From: Reyranella sp.
GTDB taxonomy: Bacteria > Pseudomonadota > Alphaproteobacteria > Reyranellales > Reyranellaceae
Assembly (NCBI RefSeq): GCF_030651995.1
Contig: NZ_JAUSBN010000071.1
Coordinates: forward strand, 54,133-118,132
Length of the DNA stretch: 64,000 nt
Reading direction: 5' to 3'
The position numbers and the translations under genes are program-made. The notes beneath the pieces were generated by a model. That model was not told the origin of the DNA. It saw only the letters and a program-made list of their open reading frames with translations, and searched no databases. Positions 27,554 to 35,945 of the stretch are shown in pieces (position 1 is the stretch's first letter; each line of letters begins with the position of its first letter).

Positions 27554-28481
27554 TCGCCAGCACTTTTTCCACGACGTCGGCCGGTAAAGCCCCCTGCCCG
27601 CTCGCTTCGGCATTCGTCTCCGCTTCTGCGGGGTGAAGCACCCCGGGGATGACACTCGAAACGCCGTCGAACGAAAGACAGAAGCGCAGGGCGCCCAGAA
27701 CGGCTTCACGTCCCGGGTTCGCCGAGACCGCCGACAGCAGGTCGCGCGCTCCATCGATCCAGTTGTCGAGCTGGGCGCGCGACCACGCCGCCCGGTGGTC
27801 TCCGGCGGCAAAGACGGTCGTCCGGTCGATCGTCCCCGTGAGAAAGCCGAAGCAAAGCGGAGTCCGAGCGATGAACGCCGCACCGCGCCGTAAGACTTCC
27901 TCTAGCAGCCCCTCGGTGACGACGCGAACGTCCATCATGTTGAAGTTGGCCTGGACGATCGGGGCTCCCATCACACGCAGCGCCTCGACCGCGCCGGCGG
28001 GGTTCTTCGCGGAGACGCCCCAGGACCGGATCTTCCCTTCGGCGAGCAACGCGGCGAGCACCTCCCTGGTCTCACCGGCGGTCAGAACGTCCGAGGGAGG
28101 ATTGTGGAGCTGCAGGACGTCGAGATAGTCGGTCCCGAGGCGCTTCAGGCTGAGTTCCGCCGAGCGCCTGATGGCAGCAGGCGAGAAATCCGGAGGCTTC
28201 GTCCAATCGTCGTAGCCCGCCTTGGTCGCAATCACGGCCTTGTCCCGCCTGCCCGCCACCGCCCTGCCGATCAGGGCTTCGCTATGCCCCGCCCCATAGG
28301 CGCTGGACGTGTCGAAGAAGGTGATGCCGAGATCGAGCGCCCGGTGCAGAGCGCTCAGGGACTGGGCGTCGTCCGTATCGCCGTAGGACGTGGCACCGGC
28401 CGTTCTTCCGCCGATGCCCCAGGCGCCAAACCCCACCTCCGAGACCATAATTCCGGTCTCGCCCAACTTACGATACTTCAT
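27507..28481 (-). CDS. Aldo/keto reductase
   Basis: NADPH-dependent TIM-barrel reductase of 324 residues. The catalytic tetrad is visible: Asp and Tyr in FDTSSAYGAGHSE, Lys in VIATKAGYDD, His in LQLHNPP. Similar to the AKR subgroup acting on keto or aldehyde sugars and to NDP-sugar-cluster reductases. A role in reducing a keto-heptose intermediate is possible but not demonstrable. It lies 16 bp downstream of the radical SAM gene on the same strand. Confidence 0.85.
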   Translation of the reverse strand: MKYRKLGETGIMVSEVGFGAWGIGGRTAGATSYGDTDDAQSLSALHRALDLGITFFDTSSAYGAGHSEALIGRAVAGRRDKAVIATKAGYDDWTKPPDFSPAAIRRSAELSLKRLGTDYLDVLQLHNPPSDVLTAGETREVLAALLAEGKIRSWGVSAKNPAGAVEALRVMGAPIVQANFNMMDVRVVTEGLLEEVLRRGAAFIARTPLCFGFLTGTIDRTTVFAAGDHRAAWSRAQLDNWIDGARDLLSAVSANPGREAVLGALRFCLSFDGVSSVIPGVLHPAEAETNAEASGQGALPADVVEKVLAINAQRSFFVSPARAS

Positions 28482-28497
28482 GGCGTCGGCCGCAGGG

Positions 28498-30528
28498 TCA
28501 GTAGTGACCGGCCAGCTCGGGCGTGATCTCGACGGCGCGGGGCGAATAGAGATAAGCGCCCTTCTTGTTGCCCCACCAGACGATCTCGCGGCACCATTTC
28601 TGGAAATCGTCGTAGGGCCTGCTGGTGCGGTCGACTTCCACGACGATCGGGACCTTGCGCAGCAGAGCGGGTTCGCCGCCGCGCACCTTGTTCCAGTAGT
28701 CCAGAAGGTCGTAGTCGAGCTTCACCTTGATGTCGCCCTTGGCGAAGGGCTGGTGCACCAGCGCGTGGTTCAGCCGGACCGCCTCTTCGACGATCTCGAG
28801 CGGAAGGCCGTCGCTCCGCGCCCGCACGGTCTCTGAAAGGAGTTCGCCGGCCTCCTTGTAGAAGGCGTCGAACTTCCCTTCCGCCGTGAGCTTAACGAAG
28901 ATGTACTCGTCGGCCGGCCAGAAGATGTTGAGATACTCCTTCGAGAAAACGTACTCGGAACCACCCTCCTGGATGGACCGTGCCTCGCTCTCGAAGAAGG
29001 CGTTGATCCCTGCGATCGTCGGGAACCGTTTGGCATCGGCCGCCATGAAGGCCTCGATCATATCGCGGTAGGAAATGCCCGAAATGCCATGCGCGAGGAT
29101 GAGCGGGATCTGGAACAGCTTGTCGAAATGGAGCAGCGCCGTCATCCAGCAGAAGATGCGGGTGCGCCGCCAGTCGTCGAGCGGCGTCGCCGCGGTGGCA
29201 ATGACCAGATCCTGCACTTCCGGCACGTCGTCATCGAGTTCGATGCGCTCGCCGTGGATGTTGATGATCTTGGATTCCACCGTGACCATGCCGTACTTCG
29301 CCTGGTAGGCGGGATCGCCCATCTCGGCGTTCGGCAGGATCGACAGGTTGTTGAACTGGATGCGGTTGTGCTGGCCGTTCTCCATCAACTGGTCGACGCC
29401 GCGCACGAAGGACTCGTAGGTCTCGCCGGGCAGGCCCAGGATCAGGTCCGAATAGGTCTCGACCTTGTCGCGCGTGAAGCGGCGCTGCAACTCCATGTAG
29501 GTGCCGAGGGAGATGTTGTCGCGCTTGATCGCCTCGAGGGTCGGCATGTCGACGCTCTGCATCGACAGCGCCACGCCCTTGTTGAGGCCGGCGTCGGACA
29601 GGATCTTCTGCGTTTCGTAGGCCCGTTCCGTCGCGTTCTTGGTGTTCTGCACCGAGAGCGCCACCGGATAGCCGGTCGTCTTCTTCACGTCGGCGACGTA
29701 GTTGGCGATGTCGACGTCGCGCTTCTGGATGCCGAAGTTAGCGTCGCAGCAGAAGATGTACTCGATCTTCTTCTGGGCGAACCAGTCGACCTCGCGATAG
29801 AGCCGCTCCTCGCCGAACTTGGTGACCTTGCCGGCGGTTGCCGAGCCCCAGTCGCAGAACGTGCAGCGGAAGGGACAACCCCGGTTGGTCTCCCACAGAC
29901 CGATCCAGCTCTCCGTCTGGTTCGCCGCCATGATCTCGTCGAAGGCGCCTTCCAGGAACGGCGACGGAATTTCGTCGAGATCGCGAACCCGGTCGAGATT
30001 CTTGGTTCGGACGAAGCTGTCGTCGGCCCTGACCATGCTGACGCCCGGGATGGTGTCCCACGTCGACCGATCGTGGAACGTTTCCAGCAGCTTGAGGAAC
30101 GTCCGCTCGCCCTCGTTGTGGACCGCGAGATCGATCTGGCGATTGGCCCGCATGAACGACTCGGGCTGGTCCGGAACGTGCGGCCCGCCGAAGACGATGA
30201 CGATGCCCGGCTTCAACGCCTTCAGTCGACGGGCGATCTCGAGCGAAATCCGGCCATTCCAGACATAAGTGCTGAAGCCGACGATGTCGGCATCCTTCAG
30301 GGCCTCGACCGCATCGGCGATGCGCACGCGCTTGTAGAGCGACGGCAGGAACCGAAAGAGCTCGGGCCTGGCTGCGAATTTCTGGACGTAGGTCTGCAGC
30401 AAGGCGACCGAATAGGGCAGATAGTTCTGGCCGGAGAAGGAATTGTTGATCTGGACCAGCCCGACGACCAACGGCTTCGTCGGCGGCGTCGCTTGCACAG
30501 TGGCTTCTTCGGCGTGTGGCGTCGACAT
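28498..30528 (-). CDS. B12-binding radical SAM protein
   Basis: Protein of 676 residues with an N-terminal cobalamin-binding-like Rossmann domain (roughly 20-190, containing DIVGFSTYVW and FGGPHVPDQ) and a radical SAM core with the 4Fe-4S motif CPFRCTFC at 218-225 (Cx3Cx2C). GLPGE and QFNNLSILPN occur later. I do not see the DxHxxG lower-ligand motif, so cobalamin may be bound base-on or differently. The ~200-residue C-terminal region is unassigned. Such enzymes often methylate unactivated carbons or phosphinates. Its position inside a nucleotide-sugar cluster suggests sugar C-methylation or rearrangement. ATG at 30528 chosen; the frame upstream to 30789 overlaps a divergent gene. Confidence 0.85.
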   Translation of the reverse strand: MSTPHAEEATVQATPPTKPLVVGLVQINNSFSGQNYLPYSVALLQTYVQKFAARPELFRFLPSLYKRVRIADAVEALKDADIVGFSTYVWNGRISLEIARRLKALKPGIVIVFGGPHVPDQPESFMRANRQIDLAVHNEGERTFLKLLETFHDRSTWDTIPGVSMVRADDSFVRTKNLDRVRDLDEIPSPFLEGAFDEIMAANQTESWIGLWETNRGCPFRCTFCDWGSATAGKVTKFGEERLYREVDWFAQKKIEYIFCCDANFGIQKRDVDIANYVADVKKTTGYPVALSVQNTKNATERAYETQKILSDAGLNKGVALSMQSVDMPTLEAIKRDNISLGTYMELQRRFTRDKVETYSDLILGLPGETYESFVRGVDQLMENGQHNRIQFNNLSILPNAEMGDPAYQAKYGMVTVESKIINIHGERIELDDDVPEVQDLVIATAATPLDDWRRTRIFCWMTALLHFDKLFQIPLILAHGISGISYRDMIEAFMAADAKRFPTIAGINAFFESEARSIQEGGSEYVFSKEYLNIFWPADEYIFVKLTAEGKFDAFYKEAGELLSETVRARSDGLPLEIVEEAVRLNHALVHQPFAKGDIKVKLDYDLLDYWNKVRGGEPALLRKVPIVVEVDRTSRPYDDFQKWCREIVWWGNKKGAYLYSPRAVEITPELAGHY

Positions 30529-30657
30529 TCGCTGCGCCCCGTTGTCCTCGGTCCCTTGGCGGAAACCAGCCAAAGTGGTGGATGATATGTCGGTGGAAGT
30601 CGCCCAGAGAGGTAGAGCGGCGCACTTCGCATTGCAATAGGATTGACGGGCATAATC

Positions 30658-30680
30658 CCCTGCTCCAGCAGGGATTTTTC
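30658..30680 (+). terminator. Terminator-like hairpin in the leader of the epimerase gene
   Basis: CCCTGCT / AGCAGGG, a seven-base stem with a two-base loop, followed by A and five T, ending 18 bp before the ATG at 30698. On the + strand it looks like an intrinsic terminator placed inside a leader, so attenuation or the end of a short RNA are both possible. On the opposite strand there is no T tail. Confidence 0.5.
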
Positions 30681-30697
30681 GGTGTCTCGAGGGTGAA

Positions 30698-31675
30698 ATG
30701 CAGTTTGCGGGCAAAAAGGTTCTGATCACCGGCGGAGCCGGCTTCCTGGGAACCAATCTGGCCCTGAAGCTGGGCAACCTGGGGGCCAAGCTGCGCCTGA
30801 CGGTTCACCGAAAGCCCCTGCAGGTTGCGTTTCCGGACGCCGAGGTCGTCGAGGCGGACCTGCGGCGTCCCGAAGACTGCGCCCGTGTCGTCGAGGGGAT
30901 GGACGTCGTCCTCATCTGCTCGGCCCAGACCTCCGGAGCGGGCGTCATCCGGACGACTCCTCTCGTGCATGTGACGCCGAATGTGCTGATCAACACTCTT
31001 CTCCTCGAGGCCGCCTACCAGGCGCAGGTGAAGAAGGTCTGCTTCATCTCGAGCGGCGCTGCCTACCCGGGCACGGGCGCCCGGCCCGTCACCGAGGCAG
31101 AGATGTTCGACGGCGATCCGGAGGAGGTCTACTTCCCGGCGGGCTGGATGAAGCGCTACGCCGAAATCCTCTGCCGGACCTATGCCGAGAAGATCGCGAA
31201 CCCGATGCCCACCGTGGTCATCCGCCCCTCGAATGTCTACGGCCCCTACGACAAGTTCGACTTTGCCGTAAGCCACGTGACGGCCGCCCTGGTGCGGCGG
31301 GTCGCCGAGCGTCAAACCCCGCTCCAGGTCTGGGGGACCGGGGAGGATATCCGGGACCTGATCTATGTGGACGACTTCGTCGACGGCACCCTCGCCGCCG
31401 TCTCGACGGACCTTCCCTTCCTCGCCGTCAACATCTGCGCCGGACAAGGCTACGCCGTGCGGCAGGTCCTCGAGACGTTGCTGGAGGTCGATGCCGTCGA
31501 CGACGCCCACGTGACGTTCGACGCGTCGAAACCCAGCACCGTTCCCGTGCGCCTGATGGACAATGGTCTCGCCCGCTCGCTGCTCGGCTTCGAGGCAAAG
31601 CTGTCCCTGGCGGAGGGGCTGCGGCGAACCCTGGCCTGGTACAGGAACGACCCGGCCAGCCCGGCGCTTCGCTAG
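30698..31675 (+). CDS. NAD-dependent epimerase/dehydratase-like SDR without YxxxK
   Basis: Extended SDR of 325 residues with GGAGFLG at 12-18. It aligns with GDP-fucose synthase-type reductases (SSGAAYPG at 118-125; VIRPSNVYGPYDKFDF), but where YxxxK is expected the sequence is A148-G-W-M-K152, so the catalytic tyrosine is replaced by Ala while Lys is kept. A nearby Tyr145 or Tyr154 could substitute. Sugar-nucleotide modification is likely from context; the reaction is unknown. It shares a CTAG stop palindrome with the convergent E1-beta gene. Confidence 0.78.
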   Translation: MQFAGKKVLITGGAGFLGTNLALKLGNLGAKLRLTVHRKPLQVAFPDAEVVEADLRRPEDCARVVEGMDVVLICSAQTSGAGVIRTTPLVHVTPNVLINTLLLEAAYQAQVKKVCFISSGAAYPGTGARPVTEAEMFDGDPEEVYFPAGWMKRYAEILCRTYAEKIANPMPTVVIRPSNVYGPYDKFDFAVSHVTAALVRRVAERQTPLQVWGTGEDIRDLIYVDDFVDGTLAAVSTDLPFLAVNICAGQGYAVRQVLETLLEVDAVDDAHVTFDASKPSTVPVRLMDNGLARSLLGFEAKLSLAEGLRRTLAWYRNDPASPALR

Positions 31676-32766
31676 AACGGTCCCCTGAAGCGCTTGTAGC
31701 CTTCCGTCATCGATCGCTCGACCGGAAGCTCGATGCCGTGGCCGCTGCCGCGGACCTGGGTCAGGATGGCTTCGACGGTCTCGTGCTGGCTCGGATAGTA
31801 GATGTCTTCGAGGCTCTTCGCCGTCGGACAGGGCGCCGCGGCCATGCCGAGCATCGCCGGCGCCTGCCGCAGCATCGAGGGATCGCGCAGCATGACCTGC
31901 CGGCAGACCTCACCGGCCACGCCGTACTCGAGCCACGACGTATCGGCGATGACCAGTCTGCCCGTCTTGCGGATGCTGCCGATGACGAGCTCCCAGTCCG
32001 GGTGGCTGATGGAGTTGAGGTCGATGACCTCGGCCTCGATGCCAGCCTTCTCGGCCACATACTGGGCCGCGCGCAACGCCTCCAACACCATCACGGACGT
32101 CGCCACGACCGTCACGTCGTTCCCCTCGCGGGCCACGTAGCTGGTGAGCGGGATCGGCTTCGACGGCGTACCGGCGGAGACCGAGAAGTCGAGATTGTAG
32201 AGCAGCCGGTGCTCGATGCTTACCACCGGACCGGGATGCCGGGCGATGATCTGCGGATACATGTCGAGGATCGCCTGGCTGGTCGACGGCATGACGACCG
32301 TCAGGCCGGGATAGTGGGCGAACGTCGCCTGCGGGCTCTGCGAATGCTGTGCCCCCTGCCCCCAGCTGCGCCCGACGACCAGGCGGATCAGCATGGGGCA
32401 CGACATGATGCCGCCGAACATGTAGCTGTACTTGGAGGCTAGGTTGACGATCTGGTTCATCGCCAGGAACGAGAAGTCGGCCCGGATATGCGTCGTGATC
32501 GGATAATCCCCGACCAGCGCCGCCCCGATGGCGACACCCGTCATGCCTTCTTCCATCAGCGGGACGTCGAACACGCGCTCGACGCCGTACTTCTGTGCGA
32601 GGCCCGTGGTCGAACCGAAGATGCCCTTAAAGTCGTCGACGCCTTGGCCCATGATGAAGGCGTTGGGATGGTCTGCCAGCGCGGCGTCCATGGTCTCCAG
32701 CAGCGCACCGGCATAGGACAGGACGCGCGTCTGTGTCGACGGACGCTCTTTCGAAGAGACGTTCAT
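31672..32766 (-). CDS. Thiamine-diphosphate enzyme E1 component, beta subunit
   Basis: Transketolase central and C-terminal domains (364 residues) as in PdhB/BkdB/AcoB. FDVPLMEEGMTGVAIGAAL carries the conserved glutamate region contacting ThDP, and GAQHSQSPQATFAHYPGL is the usual loop with His. The C-terminal domain starts near VTVVATSVMV. The E1-alpha gene is directly upstream with a 14-bp gap. No E2 or E3 gene is near, which argues against an ordinary 2-oxoacid dehydrogenase complex. Confidence 0.87.
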   Translation of the reverse strand: MNVSSKERPSTQTRVLSYAGALLETMDAALADHPNAFIMGQGVDDFKGIFGSTTGLAQKYGVERVFDVPLMEEGMTGVAIGAALVGDYPITTHIRADFSFLAMNQIVNLASKYSYMFGGIMSCPMLIRLVVGRSWGQGAQHSQSPQATFAHYPGLTVVMPSTSQAILDMYPQIIARHPGPVVSIEHRLLYNLDFSVSAGTPSKPIPLTSYVAREGNDVTVVATSVMVLEALRAAQYVAEKAGIEAEVIDLNSISHPDWELVIGSIRKTGRLVIADTSWLEYGVAGEVCRQVMLRDPSMLRQAPAMLGMAAAPCPTAKSLEDIYYPSQHETVEAILTQVRGSGHGIELPVERSMTEGYKRFRGPF

Positions 32767-32780
32767 GCTTCAAGCCCTGT

Positions 32781-33707
32781 CTAGATGATGTCGGTCAGCA
32801 GTTCGTCGCGGCCCGGGAAAGGGCTGTTCTCGGCGAAGGCGGCGGCGGCCGCGATCTCGCGATCGATCTCCGGCTTGAGCTCGGCAACGAGTTGCTCGTC
32901 GAGCAGCAGCGGATCCCGAGCCTTCCACGCATCGATGTCGGCGGCACTCCGGTACCCGAAATGAAAATCGTCGCCGACGCCGACATGCTCCTTGTAGCGC
33001 CCGGTCGCGATCTCGAGGACGAAGGGCCGGCCGGCTCGCACCACGGCCAGCGCGTCGAGGGTGGCCTGGCGGATCGCCAGCATGTCCCACCCCTCGTCCA
33101 CCCGGCGGCATTCGATGCCGAAGGTCCTGGCGTGCTCGAGCAGATTGTAGGACTGCCGGGCATTCTTGAAACTGTGCACGGCGAGGCCGTTGTCCTCGCA
33201 GAGGAACAGCACCGGCACCTTCATCAACGCCGCGAAATTCAGGCTCTCGTGATAGACGCCCTCCTCGGTCGCACCGTCCCCGAATACTGCGACGGCCACG
33301 CGCGAGCTGCCCCGGCGCTTGAACGAGAGCGCCGCACCGACCGCATGGGGGATCGAGCTGGCGACGACGGCGGAGGAGCCCATCAGCCCGACTTCCGGGG
33401 CCGACAGGTGCATCGAGCCGGCCTTGCCCTTGGAGACACCACCGACACGGCCGTAGAGTTCCGCGAACATCTTGGGCAGCGAGCCGCCCTTGGCGATGTA
33501 GAAGCCGTGCGAGCGGTAGGTCGCGAACACGAGATCGTCCGGCTTCAAGGCATCGCAGACCCCGACCGCGACAGCTTCCTGGCCGATCGACAGGTGAACG
33601 GGGCTTTGAATCCTGTCGGAAGGATACAGCTCGATGATGCGCTCTTCGACCAGCCTGATCGTCAGCGCTGTCCGGAAAAGTCGGCGGTAGCGCTCGTCGC
33701 TGTCCAT
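32781..33707 (-). CDS. Thiamine-diphosphate enzyme E1 component, alpha subunit
   Basis: Alpha subunit of 308 residues with the ThDP/Mg motif running from GDGATEEG at 143-150 to EDN at 171-173. RSHGFYIAKGG and GSMHLSAPEVGLMGSSAVV are PdhA/AcoA-like. Start at 33707 chosen for GGGGAA about nine bases upstream; a longer start at 33752 is possible. Together with the beta subunit it would form an alpha2beta2 decarboxylase/transferase; in this cluster it may donate a two-carbon unit to a keto sugar rather than to lipoamide (inference). Confidence 0.86.
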   Translation of the reverse strand: MDSDERYRRLFRTALTIRLVEERIIELYPSDRIQSPVHLSIGQEAVAVGVCDALKPDDLVFATYRSHGFYIAKGGSLPKMFAELYGRVGGVSKGKAGSMHLSAPEVGLMGSSAVVASSIPHAVGAALSFKRRGSSRVAVAVFGDGATEEGVYHESLNFAALMKVPVLFLCEDNGLAVHSFKNARQSYNLLEHARTFGIECRRVDEGWDMLAIRQATLDALAVVRAGRPFVLEIATGRYKEHVGVGDDFHFGYRSAADIDAWKARDPLLLDEQLVAELKPEIDREIAAAAAFAENSPFPGRDELLTDII

Positions 33708-33781
33708 CAAACTACATTCCCCAGCCTGAAAGTCGGCCATTCCGGCCGCCACTGCCGCCTCTCCTAGCGAGACGCCTGCAA

Positions 33782-34729
33782 CTATTCAACATGGCGGTTG
33801 GCCCGATACCAGCCGAGCAGCTCGGCCAGGCCGTCCTGAATCGACGTTGCCGGCTGCCAGCCCGTCGCTTCCATGAAGCGGCGCCCCGAAACGCGCAGCA
33901 TCGCAGGCCCCAAATTCTGGCCTTCCAGTTCGACCAGCGCATCGCCGAAGCCGTCGGCGTCGAGCAGCGCCTGCAGGATCGACCGGACCGAGACCTCGTC
34001 CTGTGTGGCCACATTGAAAGCCCGAAAGCCTCGTTGGGGCCGCAGCACCGTCTTTACGGCACCGGCGAGGTCGCGGGCGTGGATCAGGTTTCGTGTCTGG
34101 GTGCCGTCGCCGGCCAGCCGTATCGGATGGGCGCGTTCGACGACGCGCCGGACGAGCGACGGCAGGAAATGGCCTGTCCGCGGGTCGAAATCGTCATACG
34201 GTCCATAGACGAGGGTCGGCCTCAGGACGACGGCGGACTCCAGCCAGCCCAACGTCCGGACATACCATTCGAGCTGCTTTTCCAGGTATCGGTGCATCCA
34301 CCCCACCCCGAACCAGTGCCCCGGCGGATTGCCGGTTTCGTATTGTTCTTCCTCCAGCAATTCCGTGGCGGGCGGATAGCCGGTGCAGGAGCTGACGAGC
34401 ACGACGTGGCGCGTTTCGCCTCGTGCGGCTGCTTCCATGGCGTTGGTGACGATGCGCAGATTGTCGAGCACCGACTCCACCGGCTCGTCCCGCAGGACGG
34501 CGCTCGTGGAGACCCGGCCGGCGCACAGGACGACCGTGTCGCAACCGGCGAAGGCTCGCGACGCCTGGGCCCGATCGGTGAGATCGCACTGGACCCACCG
34601 GACGCCTTCGACGGCAAAGGGCGCGCGCGACCTGTAGGTCGCGACCACGGGCTCTCCCGTCGGGCCAGCAAGCGCCTCGACGACGTGCCTTCCGATCAGC
34701 CCCGTTGCACCCGCCACTGCAATGGTCAT
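33782..34729 (-). CDS. NAD-dependent epimerase-like SDR lacking both active-site Tyr and Lys
   Basis: Extended SDR of 315 residues, paralogue of the gene at 30698. Nucleotide motif GATGLIG at 7-13, SSCTGYPP at 113-120, VLRPTLVYGPYDDFDP. The YxxxK site reads V142-G-W-M-H146, so both Tyr and Lys are replaced, while the GWM[K/H]RYxE stretch is shared with the paralogue. It is therefore a subfamily feature rather than random decay. The 74-bp gap to the E1-alpha start and shared strand suggest one transcript. Confidence 0.76.
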   Translation of the reverse strand: MTIAVAGATGLIGRHVVEALAGPTGEPVVATYRSRAPFAVEGVRWVQCDLTDRAQASRAFAGCDTVVLCAGRVSTSAVLRDEPVESVLDNLRIVTNAMEAAARGETRHVVLVSSCTGYPPATELLEEEQYETGNPPGHWFGVGWMHRYLEKQLEWYVRTLGWLESAVVLRPTLVYGPYDDFDPRTGHFLPSLVRRVVERAHPIRLAGDGTQTRNLIHARDLAGAVKTVLRPQRGFRAFNVATQDEVSVRSILQALLDADGFGDALVELEGQNLGPAMLRVSGRRFMEATGWQPATSIQDGLAELLGWYRANRHVE

Positions 34730-34861
34730 CTCTTACTGTTCCTCCGTCACCTGCACGCTGCGCCGACCCTAAATGCCGATCGGCAGATTGTCGCACAGTT
34801 CGGTCAACCGAGCCGCCGGACGTGCTAAGGAACGCTCGCAAACCGACGAGTTGACAGGAAA

Positions 34862-35800
34862 ATGGGAATGTCGCCGCATCAGCGCCTGGGTCAGAGAGAA
34901 TTCGAAGTCGCGGTCGGCATCCCGGCGGGAAGCCTGGACGACCGCACCAAGGCGCTGCTGGAAAAGACCCCGCTCCTGTACTCCCCTCTCGACGAGGCGG
35001 CCCAGGCAGATGCCCGCACGAAGGTGGCCGAGGACATCGCTCGCGGATTCACGGTCGTCGGGGAGCATCGCGCTTCCATCTGGCGCGACGCCTGGCAGGA
35101 TCATTTGGACGATTTCGTCGGGTCAGGACACGCGCTGGAGGCTCTCAATCCGCGGTTCGTGGGAGGCACCGCCCTCCTGCGCTGGCAGGGCGCCTATGTC
35201 GAGGGAGTCACCGATCGGTTCGAACTGGCCTTTCTCGAAATCTTCCGCGACTGGCTGTTCCGGACTTACCTTGCGGATGCGTCGCATCTGTACGAATTCG
35301 GCAGCGGCAGCGCCTTCAACGTTGCGGCCTATGCTAAACTCTACCCACAGGCTTCGATCACCGCGCTCGACTGGGCGCCTGCCGCGGTCAAGATCGCCGA
35401 CCTGCTGGGTGAGCAGCACGGAATGAAGATCTCCGGCCAGCGGTTCGACTTCTTCGCTCCCGAGAGCAGCTTCGAATTCGCCCCGAACAGCGCCGTGCTC
35501 ACCATGTGCGCCCTGGAACAGGTCGGCGACAGGTTCCTTCCCTTCCTGGATTTCGTCCTGGCGAAGCGCCCGAAGCGGGTGGTGCACGTGGAACCCATGT
35601 TGGAACTCTACGATCCGGACCTGCCACACGACGCCCTGGCCATCCGGTATCATCAGCAGCGCAAGTACCTCAGCGGTCTCCTGCCTCATCTGCGCGCCCT
35701 CGAGAAGGCCGGTTCCATTAGGTTCCTCAAGGTGCAGCGCCTGAAGTTCGGCAGCCGCTTCCACGAGTGCTTCTCCATGGTCGCCTGGGAACCCGTCTGA
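34862..35800 (+). CDS. Class I SAM-dependent methyltransferase
   Basis: Protein of 312 residues. The AdoMet motif I region reads ASHLYEFGSGSAFNVAAYAK, followed by ASITALDWAPAAVKIA and a C-terminal FHECFSMVAWEPV strand. The N-terminal ~130 residues are an extra helical domain. GACAGGAAA precedes the ATG closely. The substrate is unknown; the position suggests methylation of the glycan sugar. Confidence 0.78.
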   Translation: MGMSPHQRLGQREFEVAVGIPAGSLDDRTKALLEKTPLLYSPLDEAAQADARTKVAEDIARGFTVVGEHRASIWRDAWQDHLDDFVGSGHALEALNPRFVGGTALLRWQGAYVEGVTDRFELAFLEIFRDWLFRTYLADASHLYEFGSGSAFNVAAYAKLYPQASITALDWAPAAVKIADLLGEQHGMKISGQRFDFFAPESSFEFAPNSAVLTMCALEQVGDRFLPFLDFVLAKRPKRVVHVEPMLELYDPDLPHDALAIRYHQQRKYLSGLLPHLRALEKAGSIRFLKVQRLKFGSRFHECFSMVAWEPV

Positions 35801-35805
35801 CCCGA

Positions 35806-35856
35806 GGCCGCAGGCCCGCGGCCGGTGGGGCGACCCGGGGGTAATCCCGGGGTCGC
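35806..35856 (+). terminator. Tandem GC-rich hairpins after the methyltransferase gene
   Basis: Two hairpins directly after the stop: GGCCGC/GCGGCC at 35806-35823 and GCGACCCGGG/CCCGGGGTCGC at about 35830-35856. No T run follows, so they may stabilise mRNA ends or act with Rho rather than as intrinsic terminators. Confidence 0.35.
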
Positions 35857-35945
35857 ATTCACAGGCGAGACCGGCTATTGAGGCCACCGACCGGACCCGC
35901 ATGGGCGCCCGGACGGATCCAAAGCCAAGCGAGAGGCACTTCAAG

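Noticed and set aside
35806..35856. Tandem hairpins as a riboswitch for the dehydratase
   Set aside because: No conserved aptamer elements; they look like simple GC-rich stems at a gene end.
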